Assembly: GCA_031382215.1 (NCBI GenBank)
Contig: JANMYQ010000145.1
Span: 16,176 to 80,175, forward strand
Source: LGRD01 sp031382215
GTDB lineage: Bacteria; Pseudomonadota; Gammaproteobacteria; Burkholderiales; Burkholderiaceae_C
Length of the DNA: 64,000 nucleotides
Direction of reading: 5' to 3'
Position numbers and translations under genes: made by a program. Shown piece after piece: positions 8,959 to 16,391 of this stretch; the stretch's first letter is position 1, and each line of letters begins with the position of its first letter. The notes below the pieces were generated by a model, which made no database searches, was not told the DNA's origin, and worked only from the letters and a program-made list of their open reading frames with translations.

Positions 8959-9615
8959 ATGAAACTGCTGCTCGACTTCCTGCCGATCTTCCTGTTCTTC
9001 GGCACCTACAACTACGCCAAGGGCCAGAAGGACTGGGCCGCCCAGTTCGCGACCGACCATTTCGGCGCCATCGTGTCGGGCGGCATCGTCGGCCCGAACG
9101 AAGCGCCGGTGCTTCTGGCCACCGTGGTGGTGATCGTGGCCACGCTGGCGCAGATCGTGATCATGAAACTGCGCGGCAAGAAGATCGACCTGATGCTGTG
9201 GATCAGCCTGGCGCTGGTGGTGGTGTTCGGCGGCGCGACGATCTGGTTCCACAACGAGACCTTCATCAAGTGGAAGCCCACCGTGCTCTACTGGGCCATG
9301 GGGCTGTCGTTCTGGGTCAGCGCCACCTTCTTCGGCAAGAACCTGCTGCAGGCCATGATGGGCGAACAGCTTCACTTGCCGGCACTGGCCTGGAAGCGCC
9401 TGAACCTCTCGTGGATCGCCTTCTTCGTCGCGATGGGCGTGATCAACCTGGTGGTCGCGTACAGCTTCTCGACCGACACCTGGGTCAACTTCAAGCTCTT
9501 CGGCGGCATGGGTCTGATGTTGTTGTTCACGGTGGCGCAGGGCTTCTACATGTCGCGTTTTCTGCAACCCGAAGCCGCCGCCGAGCCCGCCGACGGCGCC
9601 GGCAAGGCTCCATGA
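8959..9615 (+). CDS. yciB: Inner membrane protein YciB (septation protein A family)
   Basis: A 218-residue polytopic membrane protein beginning MKLLLDFLPIFLFFGTYN, a hallmark of the family, with about six hydrophobic helices and the conserved stretch FWVSATFFGKNLLQAMMG. Family members affect cell-envelope synthesis and septation and interact with division and elongation proteins; the molecular activity is unsettled. The C-terminal tail (EPAAEPADGAGKAP type) is low complexity. The bolA gene follows with an ATGA overlap, a common arrangement in Burkholderiales. Confidence 0.93.
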   Translation: MKLLLDFLPIFLFFGTYNYAKGQKDWAAQFATDHFGAIVSGGIVGPNEAPVLLATVVVIVATLAQIVIMKLRGKKIDLMLWISLALVVVFGGATIWFHNETFIKWKPTVLYWAMGLSFWVSATFFGKNLLQAMMGEQLHLPALAWKRLNLSWIAFFVAMGVINLVVAYSFSTDTWVNFKLFGGMGLMLLFTVAQGFYMSRFLQPEAAAEPADGAGKAP

Positions 9616-9893
9616 ACAATCAAACCATGGCCGTTTCTTCGCACGACATCGAGACCACGCTGAACGCCGCGCTGCAACCGCTGAGCCTGCGCGTGGAGGA
9701 CGACAGCCACCTGCACGCCGGCCATGCCGGTGCCGCCGAAGGGCGCCACTTCAGCGTGCAGGTGGTCAGCGAGCGCTTCAACGGTTTGTCACGGGTGGCC
9801 CGGCATCGCCTCGTATATGATGCGCTGCGCTCGCAGATCCAGCACGGCATCCATGCACTCGCCATCGATGCCCGCGCCCCTGCCGACCCCTGA
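9612..9893 (+). CDS. bolA: BolA family protein
   Basis: A 93-residue protein with the BolA fold: LSLRVEDDSHLHAGHAGAAEG followed by FSVQVVSERFNGLSRVARHRLVY, ending IHALAIDARAP. The conserved histidines (DDSHLHAGH, ARHR) are present; in this family they can bind a 2Fe-2S cluster with a monothiol glutaredoxin. It is translationally coupled to yciB (ATGA). A second in-frame ATG at 9627 (MAVSS) is an alternative start five codons later. Role: iron-sulfur or redox regulation, inferred from the family. Confidence 0.92.
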   Translation: MNNQTMAVSSHDIETTLNAALQPLSLRVEDDSHLHAGHAGAAEGRHFSVQVVSERFNGLSRVARHRLVYDALRSQIQHGIHALAIDARAPADP

Positions 9894-10000
9894 CCCTTGC
9901 CCTGTTCCCCTTGGCTTTTCCTTGCCCCTCGCGGCCGCATTGCGCCCCTGCGGGTTTCCTCCATCACCCTCCCCCAAAAAGCGTTGAAAGGCACCCGCCC

Positions 10001-10822
10001 ATGAACACAACTTCCATCGCCCTCGGCGTCTCCACGATCGCCATGGCCGTGGCCATCACCGTCGGGCTGGGCGCGCCGCTGCTGGCCCGGGCTCAAAACG
10101 TCGCCGTGGTAAACGGCAAGGCCGTGCCCAAGGCGCGAGTCGATGCGCTGATGTCCCAGGCCGTCAAGCAGAACCAGCCCAAGACCCCCGAGCTCGAAGC
10201 CCAGGTGCGCGACGAGGTGGTGCTGCGCGAGATGTTCGTGCAAGAAGCCGAAAAGCGCGGCATGACCGGCTCGACCGAGTACAAGGCGCAGATGGAACTG
10301 GCGCGCCAGACCATCCTGATCCGCGAGTTGTTCACCGACTACCAGAAGAAGAACCCGGTCACCGATGACGAGGTCAAGGCCGAGTACGACAAGTTCAAGG
10401 GCCAGTCCGCCGGCACCGAATACCGCGCGCGCCACATCCTGGTCGAGAAGGAAGAAGAGGCGAAAGCCTTGATCGCGCAGATCAAGGGCGGCGCCAAGTT
10501 CGAAGACCTGGCCAAGAAGAGCTCGAAGGACCCGGGATCGGGCGCCAACGGTGGCGACCTCGACTTTGCCGCACCGGGCTCGTATGTGCCTGAGTTCTCT
10601 CAGGCCATGGTCAAGCTGAAGAAGGGCGAGATGACCGAGACGCCGGTCAAGTCGCAGTTCGGCTTCCATATCATTCGCCTGGACGACACGCGCGACGCCA
10701 AATTCCCGCCGATCGAAGAAGTCAAGGGCCAGATCGAGCAGCGTCTGGGCCAGATGAAGATGGCCAAATTCCGCGACGAGATCCGCGCCAAGTCGAAAAC
10801 CGATTACAAGTTCTCGAACTGA
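10001..10822 (+). CDS. Periplasmic parvulin-type peptidyl-prolyl cis-trans isomerase
   Basis: A 273-residue protein. The signal peptide covers about residues 1-31 (ends LLARAQN). A SurA-like helical N-domain (VDALMSQAVKQNQPKTP) follows, then a parvulin domain at about 140-240 with the expected elements ARHILVEKEEEAKALI, FEDLAKKSSKDPGS, GGDLDF and KSQFGFHIIRLDD. It probably assists folding of secreted and outer-membrane proteins. The single parvulin domain and small size suggest a PpiC/PrsA-like chaperone, not SurA itself. It lies alone downstream of bolA with a GAAAGG Shine-Dalgarno sequence. The end TCGAACTGA TCGAACCGC is a weak imperfect tandem copy of the stop region. Confidence 0.92.
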   Translation: MNTTSIALGVSTIAMAVAITVGLGAPLLARAQNVAVVNGKAVPKARVDALMSQAVKQNQPKTPELEAQVRDEVVLREMFVQEAEKRGMTGSTEYKAQMELARQTILIRELFTDYQKKNPVTDDEVKAEYDKFKGQSAGTEYRARHILVEKEEEAKALIAQIKGGAKFEDLAKKSSKDPGSGANGGDLDFAAPGSYVPEFSQAMVKLKKGEMTETPVKSQFGFHIIRLDDTRDAKFPPIEEVKGQIEQRLGQMKMAKFRDEIRAKSKTDYKFSN

Positions 10823-10892
10823 TCGAACCGCCGGCCGGCCGCCGCCAGCGGGCCTTCCCCGAGGCTGGCAGGCGCTTCATAATGAAGGCGCC

Positions 10893-11495
10893 ATGACCGA
10901 AGCCGCCGCGCTGCAGACGATTTCCAGCCAGCTCGAGCGCGGCGAGATCGACAGCGCGCAGTTCCTGGAGCGGCTTGCGCGCTTCATGGCCGGCCACATC
11001 GAATGCTCGCGAGCCGGCGTGTGGTTCTTCATCGACACCCAGTTCGGCCGCGTGCTGCGCTGCGCTGCCATGTACGACGCGAATCGCGACGGCATGGTGG
11101 CCACCCCCGACATTCCGAACGCCGACATCGGGCCGTTCTTTCAGGCCCTGCTGCGCGACGCTTGCGTGGTGGCGCCCGACGCGCGCGCCCACCCGGCGCT
11201 GGTGGACCTGCAGAGCGGCTACATCGTGCCGCTGGACATCCATTCCAAGCTCGGCATCTGCTTTTCGGTCAACGGCGTGCTGCTCGGCGTGTTCAGTTGC
11301 GAACAGTGCGGCGCCTCCAAGGTCTGGACGCAACGCCACCTTCAATCGCTGCGCCAGATCGGCTCGCACGCCAGCCTGGCATTGATGCGCGCCGCGTCAT
11401 CGATCGTCGACACCGCGCCCGGCGCGCTGTGGCACAGCACCGACCCGAACCGCCTGGCGACGATGCCGATGCCACTCGGCCCGAAGGACGAGTGA
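10893..11495 (+). CDS. GAF-domain protein
   Basis: A 200-residue cytoplasmic protein occupied almost entirely by one GAF domain (residues about 15-170): LARFMAGHIECSRAGVWFFI, GPFFQALLRDACVVAPDAR and YIVPLDIHSKLGICFSVNGVLLGVFSCEQ. No output domain is attached, so it could be a small-molecule sensor or a free-standing regulator; ligand and partner are unknown. A CATAAT element at about 10878 lies only about 10 bases before the start codon, so if it is a -10 box the transcript would have almost no leader. Confidence 0.8.
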   Translation: MTEAAALQTISSQLERGEIDSAQFLERLARFMAGHIECSRAGVWFFIDTQFGRVLRCAAMYDANRDGMVATPDIPNADIGPFFQALLRDACVVAPDARAHPALVDLQSGYIVPLDIHSKLGICFSVNGVLLGVFSCEQCGASKVWTQRHLQSLRQIGSHASLALMRAASSIVDTAPGALWHSTDPNRLATMPMPLGPKDE

Positions 11496-11522
11496 TCCAT
11501 CGGGGGGGTGTGCATCGCCACC

Positions 11523-11528
11523 TACAAT
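11523..11528 (+). promoter_or_regulatory. Candidate -10 element (TACAAT) for zapB-like/zapA
   Basis: TACAAT stands about 30 bases before the preferred zapB-like start. No convincing -35 is seen. It overlaps an upstream in-frame ATG (11527), which argues that this ATG is not the real start. Confidence 0.35.
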
Positions 11529-11556
11529 GTTTCAGCGGCTCAATCCGCCCCAAGAC

Positions 11557-11796
11557 ATGCCCACCCTAGAAGACCTGGCCGAACGTGTGGAACGCCTGCT
11601 GCTTAGGCACGACGAGTTGCGTCGCACGCACGCCCTGCTGGAACAGCAATGTGCGGCGGTCACGCTGGAGCGCGACAACCTGCGCTCGCGCCTGAACGCG
11701 GCGCGCGGCCGCATCGACACCCTGCTTTCGCGCCTGCCCACCGAGCCGGCTGCCGATGCCGAGGTGGGCGGCGACAGCCGCACGGAGGCTCGGTGA
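11557..11796 (+). CDS. ZapB-like coiled-coil protein (TIGR02449-type)
   Basis: A small acidic/basic helical protein of 79 residues, MPTLEDLAERVERLLLRHDE..., with heptad-like leucines through residue 60 (ALLEQQCAAVTLERDNLRSRL) and a disordered tail. Proteins of this type occur immediately upstream of zapA in many beta- and gammaproteobacteria and probably act at the division ring. The alternative ATG at 11527 would add ten residues but overlaps a -10-like hexamer. The stop overlaps the GTG start of zapA, so the two are coupled. Confidence 0.75.
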   Translation: MPTLEDLAERVERLLLRHDELRRTHALLEQQCAAVTLERDNLRSRLNAARGRIDTLLSRLPTEPAADAEVGGDSRTEAR

Positions 11797-12089
11797 AGCA
11801 GATGGAAGTGAGCATCATGGGGCAGAGCTACATCCTGTCCTGCCCCGAAGGCCGCGAGTCGGCGATGCTGGCCGCGGTGGCGCAAGTGGACCGCGAGATG
11901 AGCGCGATCCGCGATGGCGGCAAGGTCAAGGCACGCGAGCGCATTGCCGTGCTGGCGGCGTTGAACCTGGCGTTTGCACCGACCGAGCGTGCCCCTGCGC
12001 ACGCAGCGCCGGCTGGCGGCGCTGTCGACATCGACAGTCTGGTGCGGCGCCTTGACCACGCCCTTGGGGCCGACGGTCAATTGCTCTGA
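11793..12089 (+). CDS. zapA: Cell division protein ZapA
   Basis: A 98-residue protein that binds and bundles FtsZ filaments at the septum. The core is recognisable: VSIMGQSYILSCPEGRESAM, then VDREMSAIRDGGKVKARERIAVLAALNLAF. The start is probably GTG 11793, because GGAGG at 11783-11787 is correctly spaced for it and it overlaps the upstream stop (GTGA); ATG 11802 is an alternative. The C-terminal helix is shorter than in E. coli. The 6S RNA gene follows directly, which is the conserved neighbourhood. Confidence 0.9.
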   Translation: MKQMEVSIMGQSYILSCPEGRESAMLAAVAQVDREMSAIRDGGKVKARERIAVLAALNLAFAPTERAPAHAAPAGGAVDIDSLVRRLDHALGADGQLL

Positions 12090-12151
12090 CTTTTGCTTTC
12101 GGTCGAGCGCAATTGCCTGCGCAGAAGCGCTGCGGCTCACGCGGTGCGACG

Positions 12152-12157
12152 TAGAAT
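12152..12157 (+). promoter_or_regulatory. -10 element (TAGAAT) of the 6S RNA gene
   Basis: TAGAAT is six bases upstream of the predicted 5' end of 6S RNA at 12164, the expected distance for a sigma-70 start site. The -35 region is weak. Confidence 0.5.
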
Positions 12158-12163
12158 GATTCT

Positions 12164-12340
12164 GTCCGTCGCGTCTGCGAGAGCTTTATATTTCCTTGAA
12201 CCGATGCTCTTGCGAGCAAGGGCTTGGAACATCGCCCGGCTGGCGTGATCGTCTCGCGTCAGATGAACCCAAGGCCGGGCTGACCTCGCCCACCTGAACT
12301 ACCTGGGTTCAGGAATGCGGCTCTCGGTTCGCGGCGGACA
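12164..12340 (+). ncRNA. ssrS: 6S RNA
   Basis: A noncoding RNA of about 177 nt that sequesters sigma-70 RNA polymerase in stationary phase by mimicking an open promoter. The ends are complementary: GTCCGTCGCG at 12164 pairs with CGCGGCGGAC near 12339 with one mismatch (a G-U pair in RNA), and GAGAGC pairs with GCTCTC further in, giving the closing stem. The interior carries further pairing (CTCTTGCGAGCAAG; GGCCGGGC) compatible with the central bubble and terminal hairpin. The position directly after zapA is the conserved bacterial location. Exact ends are by pairing, not experiment. Confidence 0.85.
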
Positions 12341-12371
12341 CCTTATCTGCCCTTGCGCCTTTCCACCGCCC

Positions 12372-12836
12372 ATGAACTACTGGCTGATGAAGAGCGAGCC
12401 CGGCGAGTGCTCGATCGACGACCTCGCCAACGCACCGTCTCGAACGGTGCCGTGGGTCGGGGTGCGCAGCTACCAGGCGCGCAACTACATGCGCGACGAC
12501 ATGCGCGTCGGCGACGGCGTGCTGTTCTATCACTCGTCCTGCCCCGAACCCGGCATCGCCGGCCTGGCTGAAGTGGCCAGCGCGGCCTACCCCGACGCGA
12601 CCCAGTTCGACCCGGCAAGCCCCTACCAAGACCCCAAGGCCAGCCCGGCCGCGCCGCGCTGGCTGCATGTGGACGTGCGGCTGGTGCGCAAGACGGCGCT
12701 GCTGGGCCTGGCCCAAATGCGCGAGGCGCCGTCACTGGCGAGCATGGTGGTGCTGCGGCGCGGCAACCGCTTGTCGATCACGCCGGTGACACCCGACGAA
12801 TGGAAGGCCGTGCTCGAGCTGCTGAAGGCGGCGTGA
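12372..12836 (+). CDS. EVE-domain protein
   Basis: A 154-residue single-domain protein of the PUA-like EVE fold: NYWLMKSEPGECSIDDL at the start, then VPWVGVRSYQARNYMRDDMRVGDGVLFYHSSC and PGIAGLAEVASAAYPD. EVE domains bind modified nucleobases, and human THYN1 is a relative; the bacterial role is not established. I chose ATG 12372 (MNYW) since the upstream in-frame ATG at 12315 lies inside the 6S RNA. Confidence 0.9.
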   Translation: MNYWLMKSEPGECSIDDLANAPSRTVPWVGVRSYQARNYMRDDMRVGDGVLFYHSSCPEPGIAGLAEVASAAYPDATQFDPASPYQDPKASPAAPRWLHVDVRLVRKTALLGLAQMREAPSLASMVVLRRGNRLSITPVTPDEWKAVLELLKAA

Positions 12837-12872
12837 GCCCCTTCTTTGGCGCTGAAACTCTGTCGCGCCGCG

Positions 12873-12894
12873 TCGTCGCCAGGTCGTCGCCAGG
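12873..12894 (-). repeat. 11-bp tandem duplication directly after a stop codon
   Basis: On the minus strand the unit CCTGGCGACGA occurs twice, perfectly, immediately downstream of the TGA of the GGDEF-like gene. Unlike the other arrays in this window, the unit does not contain the stop codon itself. Confidence 0.8.
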
Positions 12895-13929
12895 TCAGAC
12901 GGGCTCGAACCGGATGCCGGCCAGCGCAACACAATTGCCGCCGCGCCGAATTGCTTCAGCCAGTGCGCCATCGGCGGCCGCCACCAGAGCCTCCTGGGTC
13001 GCCGCCGTGTGCGGAAAGCTGGCCACTCCCATGGCGACACTGAAACCCAGGTCCTGGCCGTTCAGCGCGACGATCTGCGTTGCGCACTGGCGCCTCAACC
13101 CCTCCATGCGCGAATGCGCAGTGGCCAGCCCCACGCCCGAGAGCAGCACCGCGAAGCGGTCTTCATCGACTCGGCACGACGCGTCCATCGCCCGCGTGTT
13201 GCTGCGCAGCAGCCGGCCCAGCGCTTCGAGGATGCGCGCCCGGCCCTCGGCACCCTGCTGCAGCACATTGGCAGGCAAGGGGTCGAGCACGATGGAAACC
13301 AGCGAAAACTGGCGGTGCTCGCGGGCCGACAAGTCGGCCTCACGACGCAACTGGTCGTCGAAGTGGGTGCGCTGGTACAGGCCCATCGAGTCGTCGTGAA
13401 CGGCGTGGTCCTGACTCTCGCGCCGCATGGCTTCGTTGGCAGCCTGCTGCTGCTCAAGTTGCCCTAGCAGCCGCTGCATCTGGGCGTCGCGCTGGCGCAC
13501 CTGAGAGACCTCGATCCAGATGCTGCACAAGTGGCTGGGCATGCCCCCGCCGCTGCGCGGAATGGCCATGCGCGTCACGCTGAACTCGCGCCGCTGCTCG
13601 CCGCGCTCGATGCGGTGCTCGACCGGCAGCGTGCTGGCCTGCGCCACCGCAGCCTGATCGGCCACACGGAACTGCGCCGCCTGGCTGCCGTCCATCAGTT
13701 CGGCATCAGTGCAGCCGAGCATCTCTTGCGGAGTCCGCCCGAACAGCGCCGCCATGCGCGTGTTGACGTGAACGTAGCGGCCGGTGGCGAGCTCCTTCAC
13801 CGCGACCAGTGCCTCCAGGCGATTCAGCATCTCCAGCACGACCGCTGCGAACGCGCCTTCGCCGCCGTCCAGGCCGACGATCAGACGGCCCAGGGCTGCA
13901 GCCGGGTCCGGGGAGGAAGAAGCGGTCAT
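12895..13929 (-). CDS. PAS and degenerate GGDEF domain protein
   Basis: A 344-residue cytoplasmic protein. A PAS-like domain spans about residues 35-145 (VKELATGRYVHVNTRMAALFGRTPQEMLG), then a coiled linker (LLGQLEQQQAANEAMRRESQ), then a GGDEF-fold domain at about 180-335 (HFDDQLRREADLSAREHRQFSLVSI). At the signature position the sequence reads CRVDEDRFAVLLSG, so GGDEF is replaced by DEDRF and an active diguanylate cyclase is unlikely. No EAL domain and no RxxD inhibitory site are seen. It probably works as a c-di-GMP or GTP sensor, or as a signalling partner. Confidence 0.8.
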   Translation of the reverse strand: MTASSSPDPAAALGRLIVGLDGGEGAFAAVVLEMLNRLEALVAVKELATGRYVHVNTRMAALFGRTPQEMLGCTDAELMDGSQAAQFRVADQAAVAQASTLPVEHRIERGEQRREFSVTRMAIPRSGGGMPSHLCSIWIEVSQVRQRDAQMQRLLGQLEQQQAANEAMRRESQDHAVHDDSMGLYQRTHFDDQLRREADLSAREHRQFSLVSIVLDPLPANVLQQGAEGRARILEALGRLLRSNTRAMDASCRVDEDRFAVLLSGVGLATAHSRMEGLRRQCATQIVALNGQDLGFSVAMGVASFPHTAATQEALVAAADGALAEAIRRGGNCVALAGIRFEPV

Positions 13930-14072
13930 GGCGCGAGTGGGTCAATCGTGTCCGGGCTTTGTGCTGCCTCTGAATCCCTGACCCGATCTTGGTCTATGGG
14001 GTGACGCTTGGCAAGCCCACGATTGAAGCCCGGCCCCGCATAATGAGCACCAAATGAAAAGGGCGCGCAGGG

Positions 14073-15203
14073 ATGAAAGAGCTTGAAAAACTGAACCAGC
14101 TGACCGAGTCACACGGCGAGTTGCGGCCGGGGCACGGAATGATCTCGGGCGTGGTCGCTCTTTCGCTGGCAATCCTGTGTTTTCTGGGGGTGCTGGCATT
14201 TCACTTTCCCGAGTACTTGACCACGCCGCAGTTGCGCAAGTCCTACAACGTCGACGTGATGCGCCAGCTGATGCTGGCTTCGCTGGTGCTCGCCGGCGCG
14301 ATCTCGCTGTTCAACATCATCCGCGGCCGGGCGCGCTGGCTCGCACTGGGTGCCTTTGTGCTGATCGGGATGACGCTGGCGCTGGGCGGCCACAAAGTGC
14401 CGGTGAACGACTTTGCCGACAACACGCCCTACATCGGGCTGGACTGGTTCATCCTCGACCTGCTCGGCTCGACCCTGATCTTCGTCTTCATCGAAAAGCT
14501 GTTCGCGCTGCGCAAGAGCCAGCCGGTGTTCCGGCCGGAGTGGCAGACGGACTTCCACCACTTCATCGTCAACCACATGATCGTGGGCTTCGTGCTGCTG
14601 GCCACCAACCTGCTGGTGCACAAGCTGTTCGGCTGGGCTGCCAACGACGGCGTGCGCGGCTGGGTGCAGAACCTGAACTTCTTCGTGGCGGTGTTTTTGA
14701 TCGTGCTGGTGGCCGACCTGGTGCAGGACTGGACGCACCGCGCCTACCACGAGGTGCCGCTGCTGTGGCGGCTGCACGCGGTGCATCACAGCGTGAAGAG
14801 CATGGACTGGCTGGCCGGCTCGCGCCAGCACATCCTTGAGCTGATCATCACCCGCACCCTGGTGCTGGCACCGATCTACGTGCTGGGTTTCAGCAAGGAG
14901 GTGATCGATGCCTACATCATCATCGTCGGCTTCCAGGCGGTGTTCAACCACGCCAATGTCAGCGTGCGGCTGGGGCCGCTGCGTTACGTGATCGTGACGC
15001 CCAACTTCCACCACTGGCACCATTCGCAAGACGATGCCGCGCTCGACAAGAACTACGCCGCGCACTTCGCGTTCCTCGACCACCTGTTCGGCACCGCCGT
15101 CAAATCCGATCGCGAGTGGCCCGAACATTACGGCGTGTTGGGCGACTACGTGCCGAACGGGTTCTTGCGCCAGTTGGCGTTTCCGTTTCGCTGGAAAGGC
15201 TAA
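14073..15203 (+). CDS. Fatty acid hydroxylase / sterol desaturase family membrane protein
   Basis: A 376-residue integral membrane di-iron enzyme. About six to eight helices are visible, and the histidine clusters that bind the iron pair are intact: HRAYH near residue 224, HAVHH near 236, and NFHHWHH near 313. The family hydroxylates or desaturates lipid chains or sterols; the substrate here is unknown and lipid modification is only inferred. It has its own region upstream, divergent from the GGDEF-like gene, and is followed by a DUF192 gene 4 bp after its stop. Confidence 0.88.
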   Translation: MKELEKLNQLTESHGELRPGHGMISGVVALSLAILCFLGVLAFHFPEYLTTPQLRKSYNVDVMRQLMLASLVLAGAISLFNIIRGRARWLALGAFVLIGMTLALGGHKVPVNDFADNTPYIGLDWFILDLLGSTLIFVFIEKLFALRKSQPVFRPEWQTDFHHFIVNHMIVGFVLLATNLLVHKLFGWAANDGVRGWVQNLNFFVAVFLIVLVADLVQDWTHRAYHEVPLLWRLHAVHHSVKSMDWLAGSRQHILELIITRTLVLAPIYVLGFSKEVIDAYIIIVGFQAVFNHANVSVRLGPLRYVIVTPNFHHWHHSQDDAALDKNYAAHFAFLDHLFGTAVKSDREWPEHYGVLGDYVPNGFLRQLAFPFRWKG

Positions 15204-15207
15204 ATCG

Positions 15208-15657
15208 ATGAACCGAATGACGCTACCTGGGCTGGCGCTGTTCCTGCTGGGCTGGGCTACTGCCGCGCTGGCACAGGAAGGGCCGCAGAAGCTGCCCGCC
15301 ATTCAGCTCAGCGCCGGCATGCACCTGATCCGCGCCGAGGTGGCGCAGTCGCCCGATCAGCGCAGCATCGGCCTGATGCACCGCCCTAGCATGGGGCCCA
15401 ACGAAGGCATGTTGTTCATCTTCGAACAGGCGGGCCAGCAGTGCTTCTGGATGAAGAACACGCTGCTGCCCCTGTCGATCGCTTTTCTGGCCGACGACGG
15501 CAGCATCGTCAACATCGAATCCATGAAGCCGCAGACGCTCGACAGCCACTGTTCGAAGAAGCCGGTGCGCTTCGTTCTTGAAATGAACGAAGGCTGGTTC
15601 ACCAAGCGTGGCATCAAGCCCGGCAGCGTGCTGAAGGGCGCGCCGTTCGGCAACTGA
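15208..15657 (+). CDS. Secreted DUF192 protein
   Basis: A 149-residue protein with signal peptide (MNRMTLPGLALFLLGWATAALAQ) and a DUF192 domain covering the rest: AEVAQSPDQRSIGLMHRPSM, GMLFIFEQAGQQCFWMKNT and PLSIAFLADDGSIVNIESM. The FWMKNT and GLM(H/F)R motifs are typical of the family, whose function is unknown. It starts 4 bp after the hydroxylase stop, so the two are probably cotranscribed. It converges on sodB. Confidence 0.9.
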   Translation: MNRMTLPGLALFLLGWATAALAQEGPQKLPAIQLSAGMHLIRAEVAQSPDQRSIGLMHRPSMGPNEGMLFIFEQAGQQCFWMKNTLLPLSIAFLADDGSIVNIESMKPQTLDSHCSKKPVRFVLEMNEGWFTKRGIKPGSVLKGAPFGN

Positions 15658-15694
15658 ACAACCAGCGCCCGCGGCTGCGGGCCGCGGGGCAGGG

Positions 15695-15723
15695 TCAGGG
15701 CGTCAGGCGTCAGGCGTCAGGCG
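15695..15723 (-). repeat. Stop-anchored heptamer tandem array after sodB
   Basis: Reading the minus strand, CGCCTGA occurs three times in perfect tandem, the first copy containing the real sodB stop, followed by an 8-bp variant CGCCCTGA. With a 7-bp period the three TGAs fall in all three frames. Confidence 0.9.
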
Positions 15724-16298
15724 AAGTTCGCTTCGGCGAAGTCCCAGTTCACCAGCGAAGTCAGGAAGGTCTCGACCCACTTCGGCCGCATGTTGCGGTA
15801 GTCGATGTAGTAGGCGTGTTCCCACACGTCGATGGTCAGCAGCGCCTTGTCGGCCGTGGTCAGCGGCGTGCCGGCCGCGCCGGTGTTGACGATATCGACC
15901 GAGCCATCGGCCTTCTTCACCAGCCAGGTCCAGCCGGACCCGAAGTTGCCGACCGCGCTCTTGGTGAAGGCTTCCTTGAAGGCCGCGTAGCTGCCCCACT
16001 TCGCATCGATGGCCTTGGCCAGCGCGCCCTTGGGCGCAGCACCGCCTGCAGCCTTCATGCAGCTCCAGAAGAAAGTGTGGTTCCAGATCTGTGCGGCATT
16101 GTTGTACACGCCACCCGAAGACTTCTTGACGATGTCTTCCAGGCTCATGGCCTCGAACTCAGTGCCCTTTTGCAGGTTGTTCAGGTTCACGACATAAGCG
16201 TTGTGGTGCTTGCCGTGGTGGTACTCCAGGGTCTCGCGGCTCAGGTGGGGAGCCAGGGCGTCGATGGCGTAGGGCAGCGCGGGCAGTGTGTGTTCCAT
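15717..16298 (-). CDS. sodB: Superoxide dismutase [Fe]
   Basis: A 193-residue cytoplasmic dismutase converting superoxide to oxygen and hydrogen peroxide. The metal ligands are His27 (YHHGKHH), His74 (WNHTFFW), Asp157 and His161 (DVWEHAYY). The iron-type assignment rests on overall similarity to FeSOD (AQIWNHTFFW, NFGSGWTWLV); cambialistic use of manganese cannot be excluded. It is a monocistronic minus-strand gene with a TACAAT -10 candidate upstream. The coding sequence ends inside a heptamer repeat array. Confidence 0.96.
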   Translation of the reverse strand: MEHTLPALPYAIDALAPHLSRETLEYHHGKHHNAYVVNLNNLQKGTEFEAMSLEDIVKKSSGGVYNNAAQIWNHTFFWSCMKAAGGAAPKGALAKAIDAKWGSYAAFKEAFTKSAVGNFGSGWTWLVKKADGSVDIVNTGAAGTPLTTADKALLTIDVWEHAYYIDYRNMRPKWVETFLTSLVNWDFAEANFA

Positions 16299-16335
16299 GG
16301 GGGTCCTCTGAGGGAAGGTGGCGGGAATACTTCAC

Positions 16336-16341
16336 ATTGTA
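16336..16341 (-). promoter_or_regulatory. Candidate sodB -10 element (TACAAT)
   Basis: TACAAT on the minus strand lies about 38 bases before the sodB start. A weak TTCGCA stands 18 bp further upstream as a possible -35. Confidence 0.4.
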
Positions 16342-16391
16342 GGCAGCAGATCAAAGCCATGCGAAGCCCGATGCCCGGGCCGGCGCAGCGG

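Noticed and set aside
10814..10831. TCGAACTGA/TCGAACCGC at the parvulin stop as another array
   Set aside because: Only 7 of 9 bases match, the period is divisible by three, and there is no third copy.
11527..11556. ATG 11527 as start of the ZapB-like protein
   Set aside because: It overlaps a TACAAT -10-like hexamer, and the added residues do not resemble the family.
12315..12371. Longer EVE-protein N-terminus starting in the 6S RNA
   Set aside because: The region pairs with the 5' end of 6S RNA, and MNYW is the usual EVE start.
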